Shown piece after piece: positions 1 to 8,413 of a stretch of 20,701 bases of DNA (position 1 is its first letter; each line of letters opens with the position of its first letter). Source of the DNA: Blastocladiella britannica (taxonomy: Eukaryota; Blastocladiomycota; Blastocladiomycetes; Blastocladiales; Blastocladiaceae); NCBI GenBank assembly GCA_025349905.2, contig MU624845.1, forward strand, positions 1-20,701, read 5' to 3'. The notes under the pieces are model-generated. The model was not told the DNA's origin, did not search any database, and saw nothing but the letters and a program-made list of their open reading frames with translations. Both the position numbers and the translations under genes were made by a program.

Positions 1-1
1 A

Positions 2-545
2 ATGGACATCGAATCCGATCATCTGGTCCTCGCCTAATTGCATGTCTTGGGCCGCTCGTTTCGCGGGTGCCGTCCACGTGAGCGGGTCGTCTTGGGGCCT
101 GGGTCGTGTGAGGTTGGTCAAAAAGAGATCGGAGAGATACGTGAGGTCGCCAGCCAGGTCCCAGCTGGATGGGTTGCTAAATGTCAGATCATTAGTACAG
201 CAGGGGGGGAGGTCGGGGCCGCGTGGGGCATTGCATAGCGGGCAGAGGCCGAGGGCGTCGTCTGGTTCTGGGAATATCTGTCCTGCCGGCTCGGGCGCCG
301 GTCCATGTAACAGGAGGCGGGGGTATGTTTCGGCAGTGGTTTGGCAGCGCGAGGGCCATGTCACGTCTTGCGCTCGGTTCACGAGTTGGAGGATGGTTGC
401 GACCGCCCAATACGTCTGGGCCGACGGAGATGGGTGCGGCGTGTCTTCATCGTGCTCGTGGTCGGGGGGATCTGCGGGGATCCAGCCGGCGGGGTGGAAT
501 AATGGACATAGTGCGAGTTCGTCTGCTCGTGGAGTACAGTTTCTT
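2..545 (-). pseudogene. continuation of the LINE ORF in a shifted frame (tail domain)
   Basis: A second minus-strand frame is open from about 545 to the left edge of the window without a stop. It reads as ordinary protein: a Cys motif L-C-P-L-C-N...P-P-C-C-T-N around 190-240 is followed by a globular-looking stretch with Trp, Leu and Asp. It overlaps the end of the RNase H frame, and codon starts differ by one base, so a one-base deletion (or two-base insertion) between about 520 and 545 would join the two. I do not recognise the domain. It could be the LINE's C-terminal extension, or a separate short ORF. The end lies outside the window. Confidence 0.5.
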
Positions 546-1320
546 CGACGTACCCACACATGATCATTCGTTGGTCGGGGCTTTCTCGCATCGCCACGAG
601 CATCGTTTCCGCTCGTACGCGGTCTTCTGCACGGTTCTCGGGTTCTTTTGATCTGAGTTTATAGTACTCGGCGGTGATGCTCTTAAGCTCAATCGGTGGC
701 GGCTCCGGCATGGCGGGGCACGTGAGGGCGTGGTCTACGTCGTCGTTGTCCTCGCAGTCGGCGAAAGGGCAGGTCGTGACGGGGTACTGCACCGGCCAGT
801 ACCGGTTCTTGTGTGCCATCGTGGGCGGCGTTGATGTCAGCAGTTTTGCGCGGAATGCGACTCGGCTGTGGTTGTGCCAGGACGTCTCCTGCGCGCCTTG
901 GCCCGCAAAGAGCTTGCTGTGGGCGAGTTTCAGTACGGCGGGGTTAATGTGCCGCTCCACGATCGGGAGGGCGAGGCAGGGGGCGAGGGTGCGGTGGATG
1001 CGCGCCTTCCAGTGCATTTTGGACAGTTTGCGCGGGCACGCCGAGGTCAGCCATTCGCGTGTCGTCGTGTAGGGAATGTCTAGCTTCTTCATTGCCGCCA
1101 GCGAGAGCATGGCGTATACGGGGTACTCGGCCACTTTTCCAGCGACCACGTCTGCCGCTTCGTTCCATATGTCGCCGCTGTAGCCCTTGACCCAATTGAG
1201 GTCGAGTACGATGTTCTTGGATCTGAGGAGCAGTCGTAGCGCCGACCACTCTACCGGGTTTGTAGCGCGGACTTTGGAGCGCGCCTGTGGAGTTGCGAGA
1301 GTGGTTCTGAATCGACGTTT
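379..1320 (-). pseudogene. LINE ORF2 fragment: end of RNase H plus zinc-knuckle tail
   Basis: The frame is open from 1320 to a TAG/TGA-type stop at 379-381, with no need for an ATG because its 5' part is missing. The motif W-V-K-G-Y-S-G...N-E-A-A-D at 1194-1150 is the C-terminal RNase H signature (usual form G-H-x-G...N-E-x-A-D). The last acidic residue is kept, but the usual His is Tyr. A CX4CX7HX3C motif (Cys codons at 769-771 and 754-756, His 730-732, Cys 718-720) matches the zinc motif that follows RT/RNase H in many LINEs. After about position 545 this frame turns into low-quality Arg/Pro-rich sequence, which suggests that the genuine frame has left it. Confidence 0.7.
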
Positions 1321-1360
1321 TCAATTGATTGATTTTTTGGCCATATAACAATCAGAAGAG

Positions 1361-2379
1361 ATGAATAACGTCCCCGTCGCCAACTCGGCCCCGCACCGCG
1401 CGTTCCTGGACGTGGCCGTACCGCTCGCGATCGAGGCCGGAGCCATCATTCGCGCCGCCTTCTCGGACGCGCGTGCTCCCCCAACCCCAGACAACAAGGA
1501 CAACAATGCCATCGACCTGGTCACGGCCACTGATACCGCGGTGGAAGCGCTGGTCATGGCCCGGCTGCGTGCTGCTTTCCCCACTTACCATTTCATTGGC
1601 GAGGAGACGGCATCGGCCGGCGGTAACTGCACTTTGACCGACGATCCGACCGTCATCATTGATCCCGTTGACGGTATTGTCCTTTTGCTTGTGCCACATG
1701 GGACAGACTGGCTACAACAGCGTTAATATTAGGCACCACCAACTTTGTCCACGGGTTCCCGTACGTGTGCATCTCCATGGGCCTGGTGGTCGGGCGGGTG
1801 CCCACCGCTGGGGTCGTGTACAACCCGATCCTCAACGATATGTACGTGGCGCACGCCGGGTACGGATCCTACGTGAACGGAGCGCGCTTGCCGCTGCACC
1901 GTGCCTCGGAACCCGCTTCCATTTCCTCATGCCTGTTCATTTCCGAGGGCGGCCACGACCGGTCGCCCGTGGCTCTGGCCGCCAAGCTCGACACTTGGCG
2001 CAACTTGCTGTCAACGCCCGCTGCCGGTGGCGCCAATGTCCGCGGGATCCGCTGCACGGGTTCTGGAGCACTTAACCTGTGCACGGTGGCCCGTGGCAGC
2101 GCCGACGCGTACTGGGAGGTCGGGTTGCGCGCGTGGGACATGGCCGCGGGCGTGGTGGTCGTCAAGGAGGCTGGCGGGTGGGTTGTTGGCCAAGAGTACC
2201 TCGGCGCGACCGCTGAGGTGCGGGCCGAGTACCATGCACGCTGGGCCCGCGGCGAAGAGTTACCTGGGTTTGATATCATGGGCCGTAAAGCTCTAGCTGT
2301 GCGCCAAAAGGTGCCTGAGCTGGTTCACGGGCTCACGGGCCGGATTGTGGATTTTCCTTGCATTCGTGATGGTCAATAA
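1361..2379 (+). CDS. inositol monophosphatase family protein (2 exons)
   Basis: Exons 1361-1673 and 1733-2379 give 319 residues; the intron 1674-1732 (59 nt, GTATTG...TTAG) splits a Gly codon. Splicing restores the hallmark D-P-V-D-G-T-T-N-F-V-H-G (from residue 101), the metal-binding motif A. Also seen are D-L-V-T-A-T-D (52-58), the metal-binding G-E-E-T (80-83) and motif B W-D-M-A-A-G (about 239-244). In this family these residues hold the Mg2+ ions that drive hydrolysis of inositol phosphates to free myo-inositol for phosphoinositide synthesis. The length is a little above the usual 270-300 because of a longer C-terminus. The start is the first ATG after a stop-containing leader. The gene is head-to-head with the LINE remnant, so little native promoter may remain. 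Related FIG-family phosphatases (e.g. FBPase, BPNT1) fit less well. Confidence 0.93.
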
Positions 2380-2632
2380 TTCTTATGGCTCCTTTCCCAT
2401 CTCCATTGAATACGATCCCCCTGACCCAACATCGCTCCTTTCTCGTTCGGATCGTCCGAGTCTTCCAAGGTCTGGTGTTTTTCTTCTCGCCCAAAGTTCG
2501 GGTCGCTGCATTTCTTCGGATCTCCCAGTCCGACAGGTCGAAAAATAGTTCTTGGATCAGAGTGATTTTGATTTCTCACTCAAAAACAGGAATGTTGCTC
2601 TTTCCCGGTCTCCAACCTATGAAAATATTTAA

Positions 2633-4939
2633 ATGAGCACCCGCAGCAACGAATTCGCAGCCACCCCCGCCAGCACCCTGTGGGAAAGCTTTGGCCTCGA
2701 CTGGAAATCGCCACGCTGGTCCCGCCATGCCGCCGCTACCGCCGCCGGCACAAAGGCCGGCCCCCCACCATCAATGCCGCCCGTGGCCGCTGCGACCATG
2801 CAACAAAAGCTGCTCAAGGCGCGCATGCGCGAGTCGGCCGCCGCTGCCGCTGCACTTGCTGACTATCCACCTGCTAATGGCAATGCCAAGGCCCAACCGA
2901 TGCGCGCACCGCTCGCTGACCGCACTCGTCGGGCGTCGGCGGTGGCCACTGCTGCACCGCGCCCTGTGTCTGACGAGAATGCTGTTCCCGCTGTGGAGAG
3001 CTCTCGGGCATCGTTGACGACCCGGCCACCCGTGATCCTGCCCACGATCCGGTCCGCGACCACCTCCACAACCAGCGCATATACGCCGTCCACATCCTTC
3101 TCGTCCTCGGCAAGGCAAGAGATGAATGCATTTATGGGTGATCCGGATCGCCTCCGCGAGTATCCTCCGCCGCCCAAGACGGCGCTCAAGCGGACCACCA
3201 CGGGTGGCGGCGCCGGGCGGTTTTATACCGCGCGTGGTGCCGAGTACGAGGACGATGACCCGACGCCCATGCCGGGCCGATTGCCGCAGTTGCGCGGCGC
3301 CAATGTGGTGCGGGTCGCGCGCGCGGCCGTGTCGTGGGCCATCAGCGCCGTGTCGCCCGCCCGTCCTTTGACCGTCGCTGCCTCGACTACCACCGCTACC
3401 ACTGCTTGGCCAAAAACCGTGCCACCGCCACCGCCACCAAAACTTCCATCCCATTCTCGTCGCGCATCCTTCCCGCAGTCCCGCCGCTCAAGCGCAGCCT
3501 CCCATTCAAATGACGACAGCGATAATGAACCCCGACACCACGTGCCCGTGACCCGCAAGCGTGCCCGCGACGCGCGCGGCGTCGTTGGGCCGGGGACCGT
3601 GCGGGACCAAGCGGCCGCGGCGCTCGCCACCGCACAGATCGCGCTGTCAGTCGGCGCGCGGCGGTCGTCGCTAGTGGTCGGCCGCGCAGTGGACCGGTGG
3701 GCGACGCGGCCCGCGAGCCGCATCGGGTGGTGCGGGCGGTGGGTCCTGGCGGCGCTCGCGGTGGTGCTGGTGTTGGCGGCGATCGGAGCCATGGACGAAA
3801 TGGCAGCTGAGCGGCGGCAAGACCATGGGCTCGATAAGGTCGCGGTGGATCCTCTTGTTCCAGTGGCTCCTGCTGTGGAGACGGTACCTGTTCAAGAGGA
3901 GGTTGGCGACGACACCAAAGATGCGGCCGAATCGACACGGCGCGCACTCGAGGCCTTCCGCTCCGACTTGCGACTCTTGGCCGACCAGGTGTCCCAGTAC
4001 CCAGCCGCCGATCCACTCACGACGTCAGCAACAGCTGCAGCAACGGAGACGCCATTCGAGCAGCTGGCGTCGATTGTGCACGATGCGGTAGTCGAGCAAG
4101 TGGCCACGGTTGCGTCCAGCATGGTCGCCAACCACTCTGTCGTTGATGTCATGGTGACGCAGGCGCTGGCCGAGCAGATTGCAGCCGTTGAGCACGAGGT
4201 GCTGGTCTTGCACGACACTGTGAGCAATCTCTCGTTGGCCCTTCCGCCTCCTTTACCTGAAGTCGACGACGACCAAGGCCACCACCAAGAAAATACTACC
4301 GTACAACTGGTCAACTACGCGGCGTACACTGCCGGCGCGCGTCCCTTACCCCCACCCCACACGTCGCCAACGTACAAGTTCCCGCTGTCGCTGACGTCGG
4401 CGCTGGGTAGCTGGGCGGCGTGGTTGCCGCTGCCGGCCGCGTACCGCCACGTGCCCACGTGGTCGCACCCGCCCGGGTACGCCATGCACGCGTCGGTGCG
4501 TCCAGGCCACTGCTGGGCGGCCGCGGGCCAGAGGGCGCATTTGACGATCCGGCTGGCGAGGCCGACGGTCGTGGAGCAGGTGGCGGTCTCGCACGCGTCG
4601 ATTGACGGGCTTTGTCGCGGTGGTGGTTCGATCAAATGCAAGGACGCGGCATTGTCTGCACCCCGGCACGTCAAGGTCATGGGCCGACGCCAGCCGTCGT
4701 CGTGGGTGATGCTGGCCGAGCTTGACTATGAGGTCGCCGAGACTGACGCGATGGCCCGAAATATGGTTGATGCTGCGGACAGCGCTCAACTGTTGGGGTC
4801 GTCCGCGGCAGGTGACACTCACCTGTCTGCGGCATCTGCTCTGGTGGTCGACCAGGTGCGGTTTGAATTCGAGTCGAACCACGGCCGGCGCGAGTACACT
4901 TGCATATACCGGGTTGAGGTACTGGGCCGAGGTCAATAA
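2633..4939 (+). CDS. SUN-domain nuclear envelope protein
   Basis: A single exon encodes 768 residues. The first ~360 residues are Ala/Pro/Ser/Arg-rich and probably disordered (nucleoplasmic side in SUN proteins). A single membrane helix lies at about 368-386 (W-V-L-A-A-L-A-V-V-L-V-L-A-A-I). Residues about 430-545 are rich in heptad-like Ala/Val/Leu/Glu and may form the trimeric coiled coil. A C-terminal SUN domain (about 595-768) is recognised by P-G-H-C-W-A (about 622-627), S-A-P-R-H-V-K-V-M-G, and the very typical E-Y-T-C-I-Y-R-V-E-V-L-G near the end. SUN proteins span the inner nuclear membrane and bind KASH proteins in the perinuclear space (LINC complex). The order of parts matches Sad1/UNC84-type rather than mid-SUN (SLP1/Opt) proteins. 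The SUN domain holds an insertion between the Cys-rich loop and the final strand. Confidence 0.92.
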   Translation: MSTRSNEFAATPASTLWESFGLDWKSPRWSRHAAATAAGTKAGPPPSMPPVAAATMQQKLLKARMRESAAAAAALADYPPANGNAKAQPMRAPLADRTRRASAVATAAPRPVSDENAVPAVESSRASLTTRPPVILPTIRSATTSTTSAYTPSTSFSSSARQEMNAFMGDPDRLREYPPPPKTALKRTTTGGGAGRFYTARGAEYEDDDPTPMPGRLPQLRGANVVRVARAAVSWAISAVSPARPLTVAASTTTATTAWPKTVPPPPPPKLPSHSRRASFPQSRRSSAASHSNDDSDNEPRHHVPVTRKRARDARGVVGPGTVRDQAAAALATAQIALSVGARRSSLVVGRAVDRWATRPASRIGWCGRWVLAALAVVLVLAAIGAMDEMAAERRQDHGLDKVAVDPLVPVAPAVETVPVQEEVGDDTKDAAESTRRALEAFRSDLRLLADQVSQYPAADPLTTSATAAATETPFEQLASIVHDAVVEQVATVASSMVANHSVVDVMVTQALAEQIAAVEHEVLVLHDTVSNLSLALPPPLPEVDDDQGHHQENTTVQLVNYAAYTAGARPLPPPHTSPTYKFPLSLTSALGSWAAWLPLPAAYRHVPTWSHPPGYAMHASVRPGHCWAAAGQRAHLTIRLARPTVVEQVAVSHASIDGLCRGGGSIKCKDAALSAPRHVKVMGRRQPSSWVMLAELDYEVAETDAMARNMVDAADSAQLLGSSAAGDTHLSAASALVVDQVRFEFESNHGRREYTCIYRVEVLGRGQ

Positions 4940-4940
4940 A
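4935..4940 (+). promoter_or_regulatory. AATAAA overlapping the SUN-gene stop codon
   Basis: The stop TAA (4937-4939) of the SUN gene lies inside a canonical AATAAA hexamer. If it is used as the polyadenylation signal, the 3' UTR would be about 10-30 nt long. That would keep the transcript out of the convergent Fanzor remnant, which begins at 5029. Use as a signal is inferred from sequence only. Confidence 0.35.
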
Positions 4941-4979
4941 ATTTACAGCATACTCTTCACCGTTCTTGCTCTCCATTCT

Positions 4980-4991
4980 CCCCACAAGGGG
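4980..4991 (-). other. perfect hairpin 4-4-4 downstream of the Fanzor remnant
   Basis: On the minus strand CCCC-TTGT-GGGG forms a four-base-pair G:C stem with a four-base loop. It lies 37 bp beyond the stop codon of the Fanzor remnant, in the interval where TnpB/Fanzor elements commonly carry their guide-RNA scaffold. A stem this short can arise by chance, so the role is speculative. Confidence 0.3.
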
Positions 4992-5011
4992 CACATCACC
5001 AGCAAATATTC

Positions 5012-5023
5012 GGGCTCTCGCCC
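5012..5023 (-). other. perfect hairpin with GAGA tetraloop after the Fanzor stop
   Basis: On the minus strand GGGC-GAGA-GCCC forms a four-pair stem closed by a GNRA tetraloop, five bases after the Fanzor stop codon (TAG at 5029-5031). GNRA loops are typical of structured RNAs. Together with the hairpin at 4980-4991 it gives two G:C stems 20 bases apart in the 3' flank of the gene. Whether they belong to an omega-RNA cannot be decided from one copy. Confidence 0.35.
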
Positions 5024-5028
5024 TCCTC

Positions 5029-5798
5029 CTATCCACGGGAATATGCCTGGTGCTGGGATTGGTACTGCAAGACCCGTCTGGCCTTGGCAGTAATGTTGGC
5101 GACGGCGAGAGCATCGCGGTTCCACCATTGGCTAGGGCAAAGAACGCTTTGGCAGCGCAGCAAATGGTGTACCGGATTCCGATGCTCTCTCACGCCGTCG
5201 CCGGCGGGGTTGTTGGGATTGGGTCGGCGCGGCGGTCGGGTGGTCACCCTCGTGAGCGGGTGCGACACGCGCCCCATGCACGTCGGGCACAGGCGCGAGG
5301 TCCGGAACTCGTCCACGAGCTCCACCGGGAACACCTTGGCGAGCGGCGGAGACCGATACCCTTCGTCGACCGACTACCACAGAACCCTGGCCGATTGGTC
5401 CAGTCCCCGTACATGATCGCAATCGGCCGGCCAGCGTACACCGCCTTGATGCGATTCACGAGCCGGGCAATCGACGAGCGCCCGCCGAGAAGCGACCGGT
5501 ACCGATGACGGCGGTGCGACGTGGTCTTGTAGAACCGCCGCAGCTGGGCGAGCACCACTTGCCGGCGCTCCAGGTACCTGCGGAATGCCCACAGGAAACA
5601 GCTGCGCACCGAGCGACCATCCGCACGGAGGCTGGACTCGGTGGCCTTGATGTCCGTGCCGCCGGCCGAGAAGCGCCGCAGCTGGTTGCGGGCCTCTGTC
5701 GCGTTGCGCGCGTGGTCGGCCTCCTGCCACCGATCCACCGCCGTGTACGTGAGTATGTCGCTCTTGTACTTGGCCGGCTGTGAACCGCCGCGTCGCCA
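5029..5798 (-). pseudogene. Fanzor (eukaryotic TnpB-like RNA-guided nuclease), C-terminal half, frame-shifted
   Basis: Two minus-strand frames join into one recognisable protein tail of about 255 residues: 5798 to about 5360, then about 5370 to 5029. The first part carries L-T-Y-T-A-V-D-R-W-Q-E-A (about 5750-5715) and I-A-I-M-Y-G-D-W-T-N. The second carries the RuvC-II motif V-D-E-F-R-T-S (Glu codon 5308-5310), the first zinc pair C-P-T-C (5278-5289), a second Cys pair (5152-5154 and 5137-5139), and RuvC-III N-R-D-A-L-A-V-A-N-I (Asp codon 5113-5115). This order is diagnostic of TnpB/Fanzor proteins, which cleave DNA guided by an omega-RNA. RuvC-I and the N-terminal wedge/REC regions are missing; an in-frame TGA at 5799-5801 and low-complexity GC sequence precede the remnant. 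The frame changes near 5355-5372, at G-rich codons. It is convergent with the SUN gene, 89 bp apart. It is probably not active as nuclease. Confidence 0.8.
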
Positions 5799-5890
5799 TC
5801 ATCGCCGTCGTCGTCGTCGCCACCGTCGCCACCGCCGTCGCGCCGGCGCGACTGCCACCAGCACCGCCACCGTTGCCGCCTGCACGAGCC
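5788..5890. repeat. GC-rich trinucleotide low-complexity tract
   Basis: The + strand is dominated by GCC, GTC, ACC and ATC triplets (complement GGC, GAC, GGT, GAT), with runs of GTC around 5806-5820. It separates the 5' end of the Fanzor remnant from the His/Gln-rich ORF on the other strand. All three minus-strand frames give only Asp/Gly-, Arg/Trp- or Ala/Thr-rich peptides, so it may be a slippage-expanded break point rather than coding sequence. Confidence 0.5.
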
Positions 5891-5950
5891 TGCGGCCATG
5901 TACGCATCCGCACCCAGGCACTTTGCTGAGCACGTTTCCTGCCCAACAAC

Positions 5951-6545
5951 GCCAGCAGCAGCCCCGGCGGACCCAGCTTGCAGCGCGGATGACTGCGAGC
6001 CCAGTCCCGCAGCAACAACACCACCGGGCCGCGCCCATGTCATCGTTCGTGCACAGGCACCCCCCAGCACCACTATCAGCAACAAGACCACCGGCTGCAG
6101 CTGCAGCGCGAAATCATGCAGCCTCCGCGTATGCCGTCGCAGTCGCCGATGCACTCGTTCGACGAGCGCCACCACCAGGACGATCACGGCTATCAGCGTG
6201 CGTCCATGGTCGCGTTCGTCGGGTGTGCCCTTTTACCGCGAGCACGAATGTCACGACGGCAACTACCACCAGCACGATGAGCGCTACCAGCGTGTATCCA
6301 TTGCCGCATCCGCGTGTGCCGTCACCCACCGCCGATCTCGTAGTTCCGCGACCGGCACTATGATGGCCATTACCACCACCAGCAACGCTACTACGACCAC
6401 CAGTACCGGCAGCACCAGGGCCAACAGCAGGCGTTCATGCAACGCCTACGTGTGCCATTGCCGCCACCAATACCCACTTTCGGCGGCCAGCAGCAGCGTG
6501 ACTATCGCCGCCACTTCCACCAGCAGCGTCGTCAGAGCGTTCCTT
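5951..6545 (+). pseudogene. His/Gln/Tyr-rich repeat protein, frame broken several times
   Basis: No single frame is sensible throughout, but five successive stretches each read as His/Gln/Tyr/Arg/Pro-rich protein: about 5951-6065 (Q-Q-R-Q-Q-Q-P-R-R...P-Q-Q-Q-H-H-R), 6065-6225 (Q-H-H-Y-Q-Q-Q-D-H-R...F-D-E-R-H-H-Q-D-D-H-G-Y-Q-R), 6235-6300 (R-E-H-E-C-H-D-G-N-Y-H-Q-H-D-E-R-Y-Q-R), 6290-6350 (P-L-P-H-P-R-V-P) and 6350-6545 (H-Y-D-G-H-Y-H-H-Q-Q-R-Y-Y-D-H-Q-Y-R). The core R/D-H-H-Q/G-x-Y-x-R is repeated three times, so the gene contains imperfect tandem repeats of about 100-120 bp. The frame number rises by one at every break; the first break coincides with a run of six C at 6060-6065. It may be a pseudogene, a hypermutable repeat gene, or a region with homopolymer sequencing errors. 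No family recognised. Confidence 0.45.
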
Positions 6546-7355
6546 TCTTTTGTCAAGGTCCCCTATTTGGTTCCAGCTCTGGGGTTCCAACACCAATTTA
6601 TTTTTCCTTTCAATATTGTTCCTGCCAGATCTTTGGCCGGCTCGACGAGCACCCATGGTCATTGTTTTTTGGAGCGACACCGGATCACAGTCAATGCTCT
6701 CAAATTCAAAGTACAATTGCAAGCACAAAAGCAATCGCTGCCTTTCAGATCCTCAACAAAAGGGACAGCGTAAAAACAATCTATTGAGGTCGGCTGAGTG
6801 GCAGCACTCCGTATATGCGCTGGGCTCGAACTCGGGTCACATTCGGTGGACCATCAGAGTCGATGCCGCGGACAGAAACATGTTTGCTGCCGCGGAGGAC
6901 GAAGAAGCAGTTCGCGCAGCACAGCCAGCGATTAATGTACTGCATTATCTCTCCAAAAGCGACATTTTTTTTTTCTGCAGAAGCAACCAAAAAGCCGTGG
7001 GAGTGGCGGCACCGGATATTCATTTGTGCCTTGGGTTTGACAAATTTGAATCCCGTGCGACACGCATTCAGGGCCTAGCCAATGAGATCGAGGGTTTTGG
7101 TGCTCGGCCAGGGCGCATCTGGAGACGATTCAAAGCATTTTCGCCCAGAATTCGCCTAGAATCGGAGGCCGGTTGTTGAAAAAATGGGTCAAACCAGCGT
7201 CGCTTGGCATTCCCGAGAGTTACAAAATGGAGACGGCGTCCCACTTTTTTTTTTTTGCGGTTTTTAAACAATCTGTCCTCGACATTTTTATTACAGCAGT
7301 CCCTCCCATACTTGAACTCCCATTGAACCCTCATTATACAAATATATCCGGACCC
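6546..7355. other. intergenic, no gene supported
   Basis: The composition falls from GC-rich to AT-rich. Two long T runs are present (about 6965-6974 and 7247-7255). Open frames here are short and have no recognisable motifs or codon bias. The final 30 bp (ATTATACAAATATATCC, about 7332-7349) form an AT-rich leader before the next gene. Confidence 0.5.
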
Positions 7356-7944
7356 ATGCCGCTCTCGCAACAAAAATCATCCTCAAACGCCCTTTCTATT
7401 GTGAGTGTAATTTTCTCGATTAGTTTTTTTGCGCACCAAATCCATTGACAAACAAAAAACAAAACATAAACAATCCCTTCCTTTTCAACAGACTGCAGCC
7501 TCAACCAGACCCATGCATTTGCCACTTCCCAGCAAGCCAATGTCATGGTCCGGATCCGCTGCCGCCGCGTTCGCCACCCCGGCATGTGAGCACTACGACG
7601 TGCACGACCGTGGGCTCGAGACAGCGAACCCAGCTAAGCGCGCGACGGCGATGCCGACCCCAGCGAAGGAGATCCTCCATCCATTTTCTGAGCCACTGCC
7701 ACCACTCCCCGCTCTCCCCACGCTTGCGTCGCAGGACATCATCGTCGAGGAGGAGGACGAGAACGAGAACGCCCCGCCACCTCGCACGCCGCTGGTCGGT
7801 AGTCGTGGCCGAACCGCCGCATACTTTGAAGCGCAAGCGATCCGCCGCAATGCGTCCTGGTCATCCAAGCAACCCCCACTTTGTCTGGCGTTCTTCCCCA
7901 CTGGCACCATGGTCAAGCTGCCGGCACCCATGCAATGTCTATAA
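7356..7944 (+). CDS. orphan 165-residue protein, two exons
   Basis: I propose exon 1 7356-7400 and exon 2 7492-7944 around a 91-nt intron with a consensus donor (GTGAGT) and a pyrimidine-rich acceptor (CCTTCCTTTTCAACAG). The join is in phase 0 and extends the long downstream frame with M-P-L-S-Q-Q-K-S-S-S-N-A-L-S-I. The product is Pro/Ala/Ser-rich, with an acidic patch E-E-E-D-E-N-E-N-A-P-P-P in the middle and P-P-L-C-L-A-F-F-P near the end. No membrane segment or known domain is seen. The 3' flank has ATAATAAAAATA near 7993-8005, a possible polyadenylation signal. If the intron is not real, translation could begin at the ATG at 7513 (143 residues). Function unknown; GC-rich codon use in exon 2 supports a real gene. 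Confidence 0.55.
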
Positions 7945-8413
7945 GATTTTTCATTTTTCATTTTTCATTTTGTTTTCCGCCGTGCTCTCCTCCATAATAA
8001 AAATACCATTAACATTCGTCAGTTCCACTTAATCCCTTTCCTGTCGTTTGAAAGAATAAATATAATTCATTATTGTACTTTGGTTGGTCGCGGCATTCCG
8101 GCACTCACCGAGCAACTTGCACGAGCTTGAGGAACGTAATCCTGTGGCGCGATCGGGGGAAGTCTTTTGATGATATCGTTGCCGCTGCTCCGCGCACTTT
8201 TGAACGAGGTAAGAAGTGTTTTGCAAGTTCATGGTCCCTTGATTGATTTGATCTCGGTAGCAGCGGCGGCTCATCGTTTGAAGGCATTGCTTGGACAGCG
8301 CGACGCCAAACGAGAGGTGGTCCGAGTCGAGCAAAATCCATGAAGTGCGGCGTTCTCATCTCTTTGAAATCCAAATTGCATTGCATTACATCACCAAGTA
8401 CTGGACTATATCC
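7945..8413. other. intergenic, no gene supported
   Basis: About 470 bp between two genes that point towards each other. It holds AT-rich tracts (repeated TTTTTCATTTTTCA near 7948-7970), polyadenylation-like A/T words at 7993-8005 and AAAGAATAAATATAATTC near 8050-8067 (AATAAA 8055-8060). Frames open on the minus strand here show no family motif. Confidence 0.45.

Larger units (their letters stand above)
1..1320 (-). mobile_element. 3' part of a LINE-type (non-LTR) retrotransposon, 5'-truncated
   Basis: On the minus strand the open frame enters at 1320, directly after an in-frame TGA at 1321-1323, inside an RNase H domain. It continues through a CCHC-like zinc motif typical of the tail of LINE ORF2 proteins. 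The order RNase H then Cys-rich tail is known from Tad/I-type LINEs. The RT and endonuclease domains are absent, as expected for a 5'-truncated insertion made by target-primed reverse transcription. The 3' end lies left of the window, so poly-A tail and target-site duplication cannot be seen. The truncated end sits 40 bp before the ATG of the inositol monophosphatase gene, in opposite orientation. The coding frame changes near 520-545, so the copy is either decayed or has an unusual tail. Confidence 0.75.

Noticed and set aside
5799..6187. N-terminal half of the Fanzor upstream on the minus strand
   Set aside because: All three minus frames give low-complexity Arg/Trp, Gly/Asp or Ala/Thr sequence without a RuvC-I D-P-G-type motif.
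5374..6187. long minus-strand frames overlapping the Fanzor region
   Set aside because: They are shadows of the GC-rich codon pattern; their Ala/Gly/Arg peptides lack motifs while the alternative frame holds the Fanzor signature.
6788..6842. tRNA-like words (GGCTGAGTGGCAGC and GGGCTCGAACTCGGG)
   Set aside because: The T-arm-like stem does not pair, there is no matching acceptor stem or anticodon arm, and spacing does not fit a tRNA on either strand.
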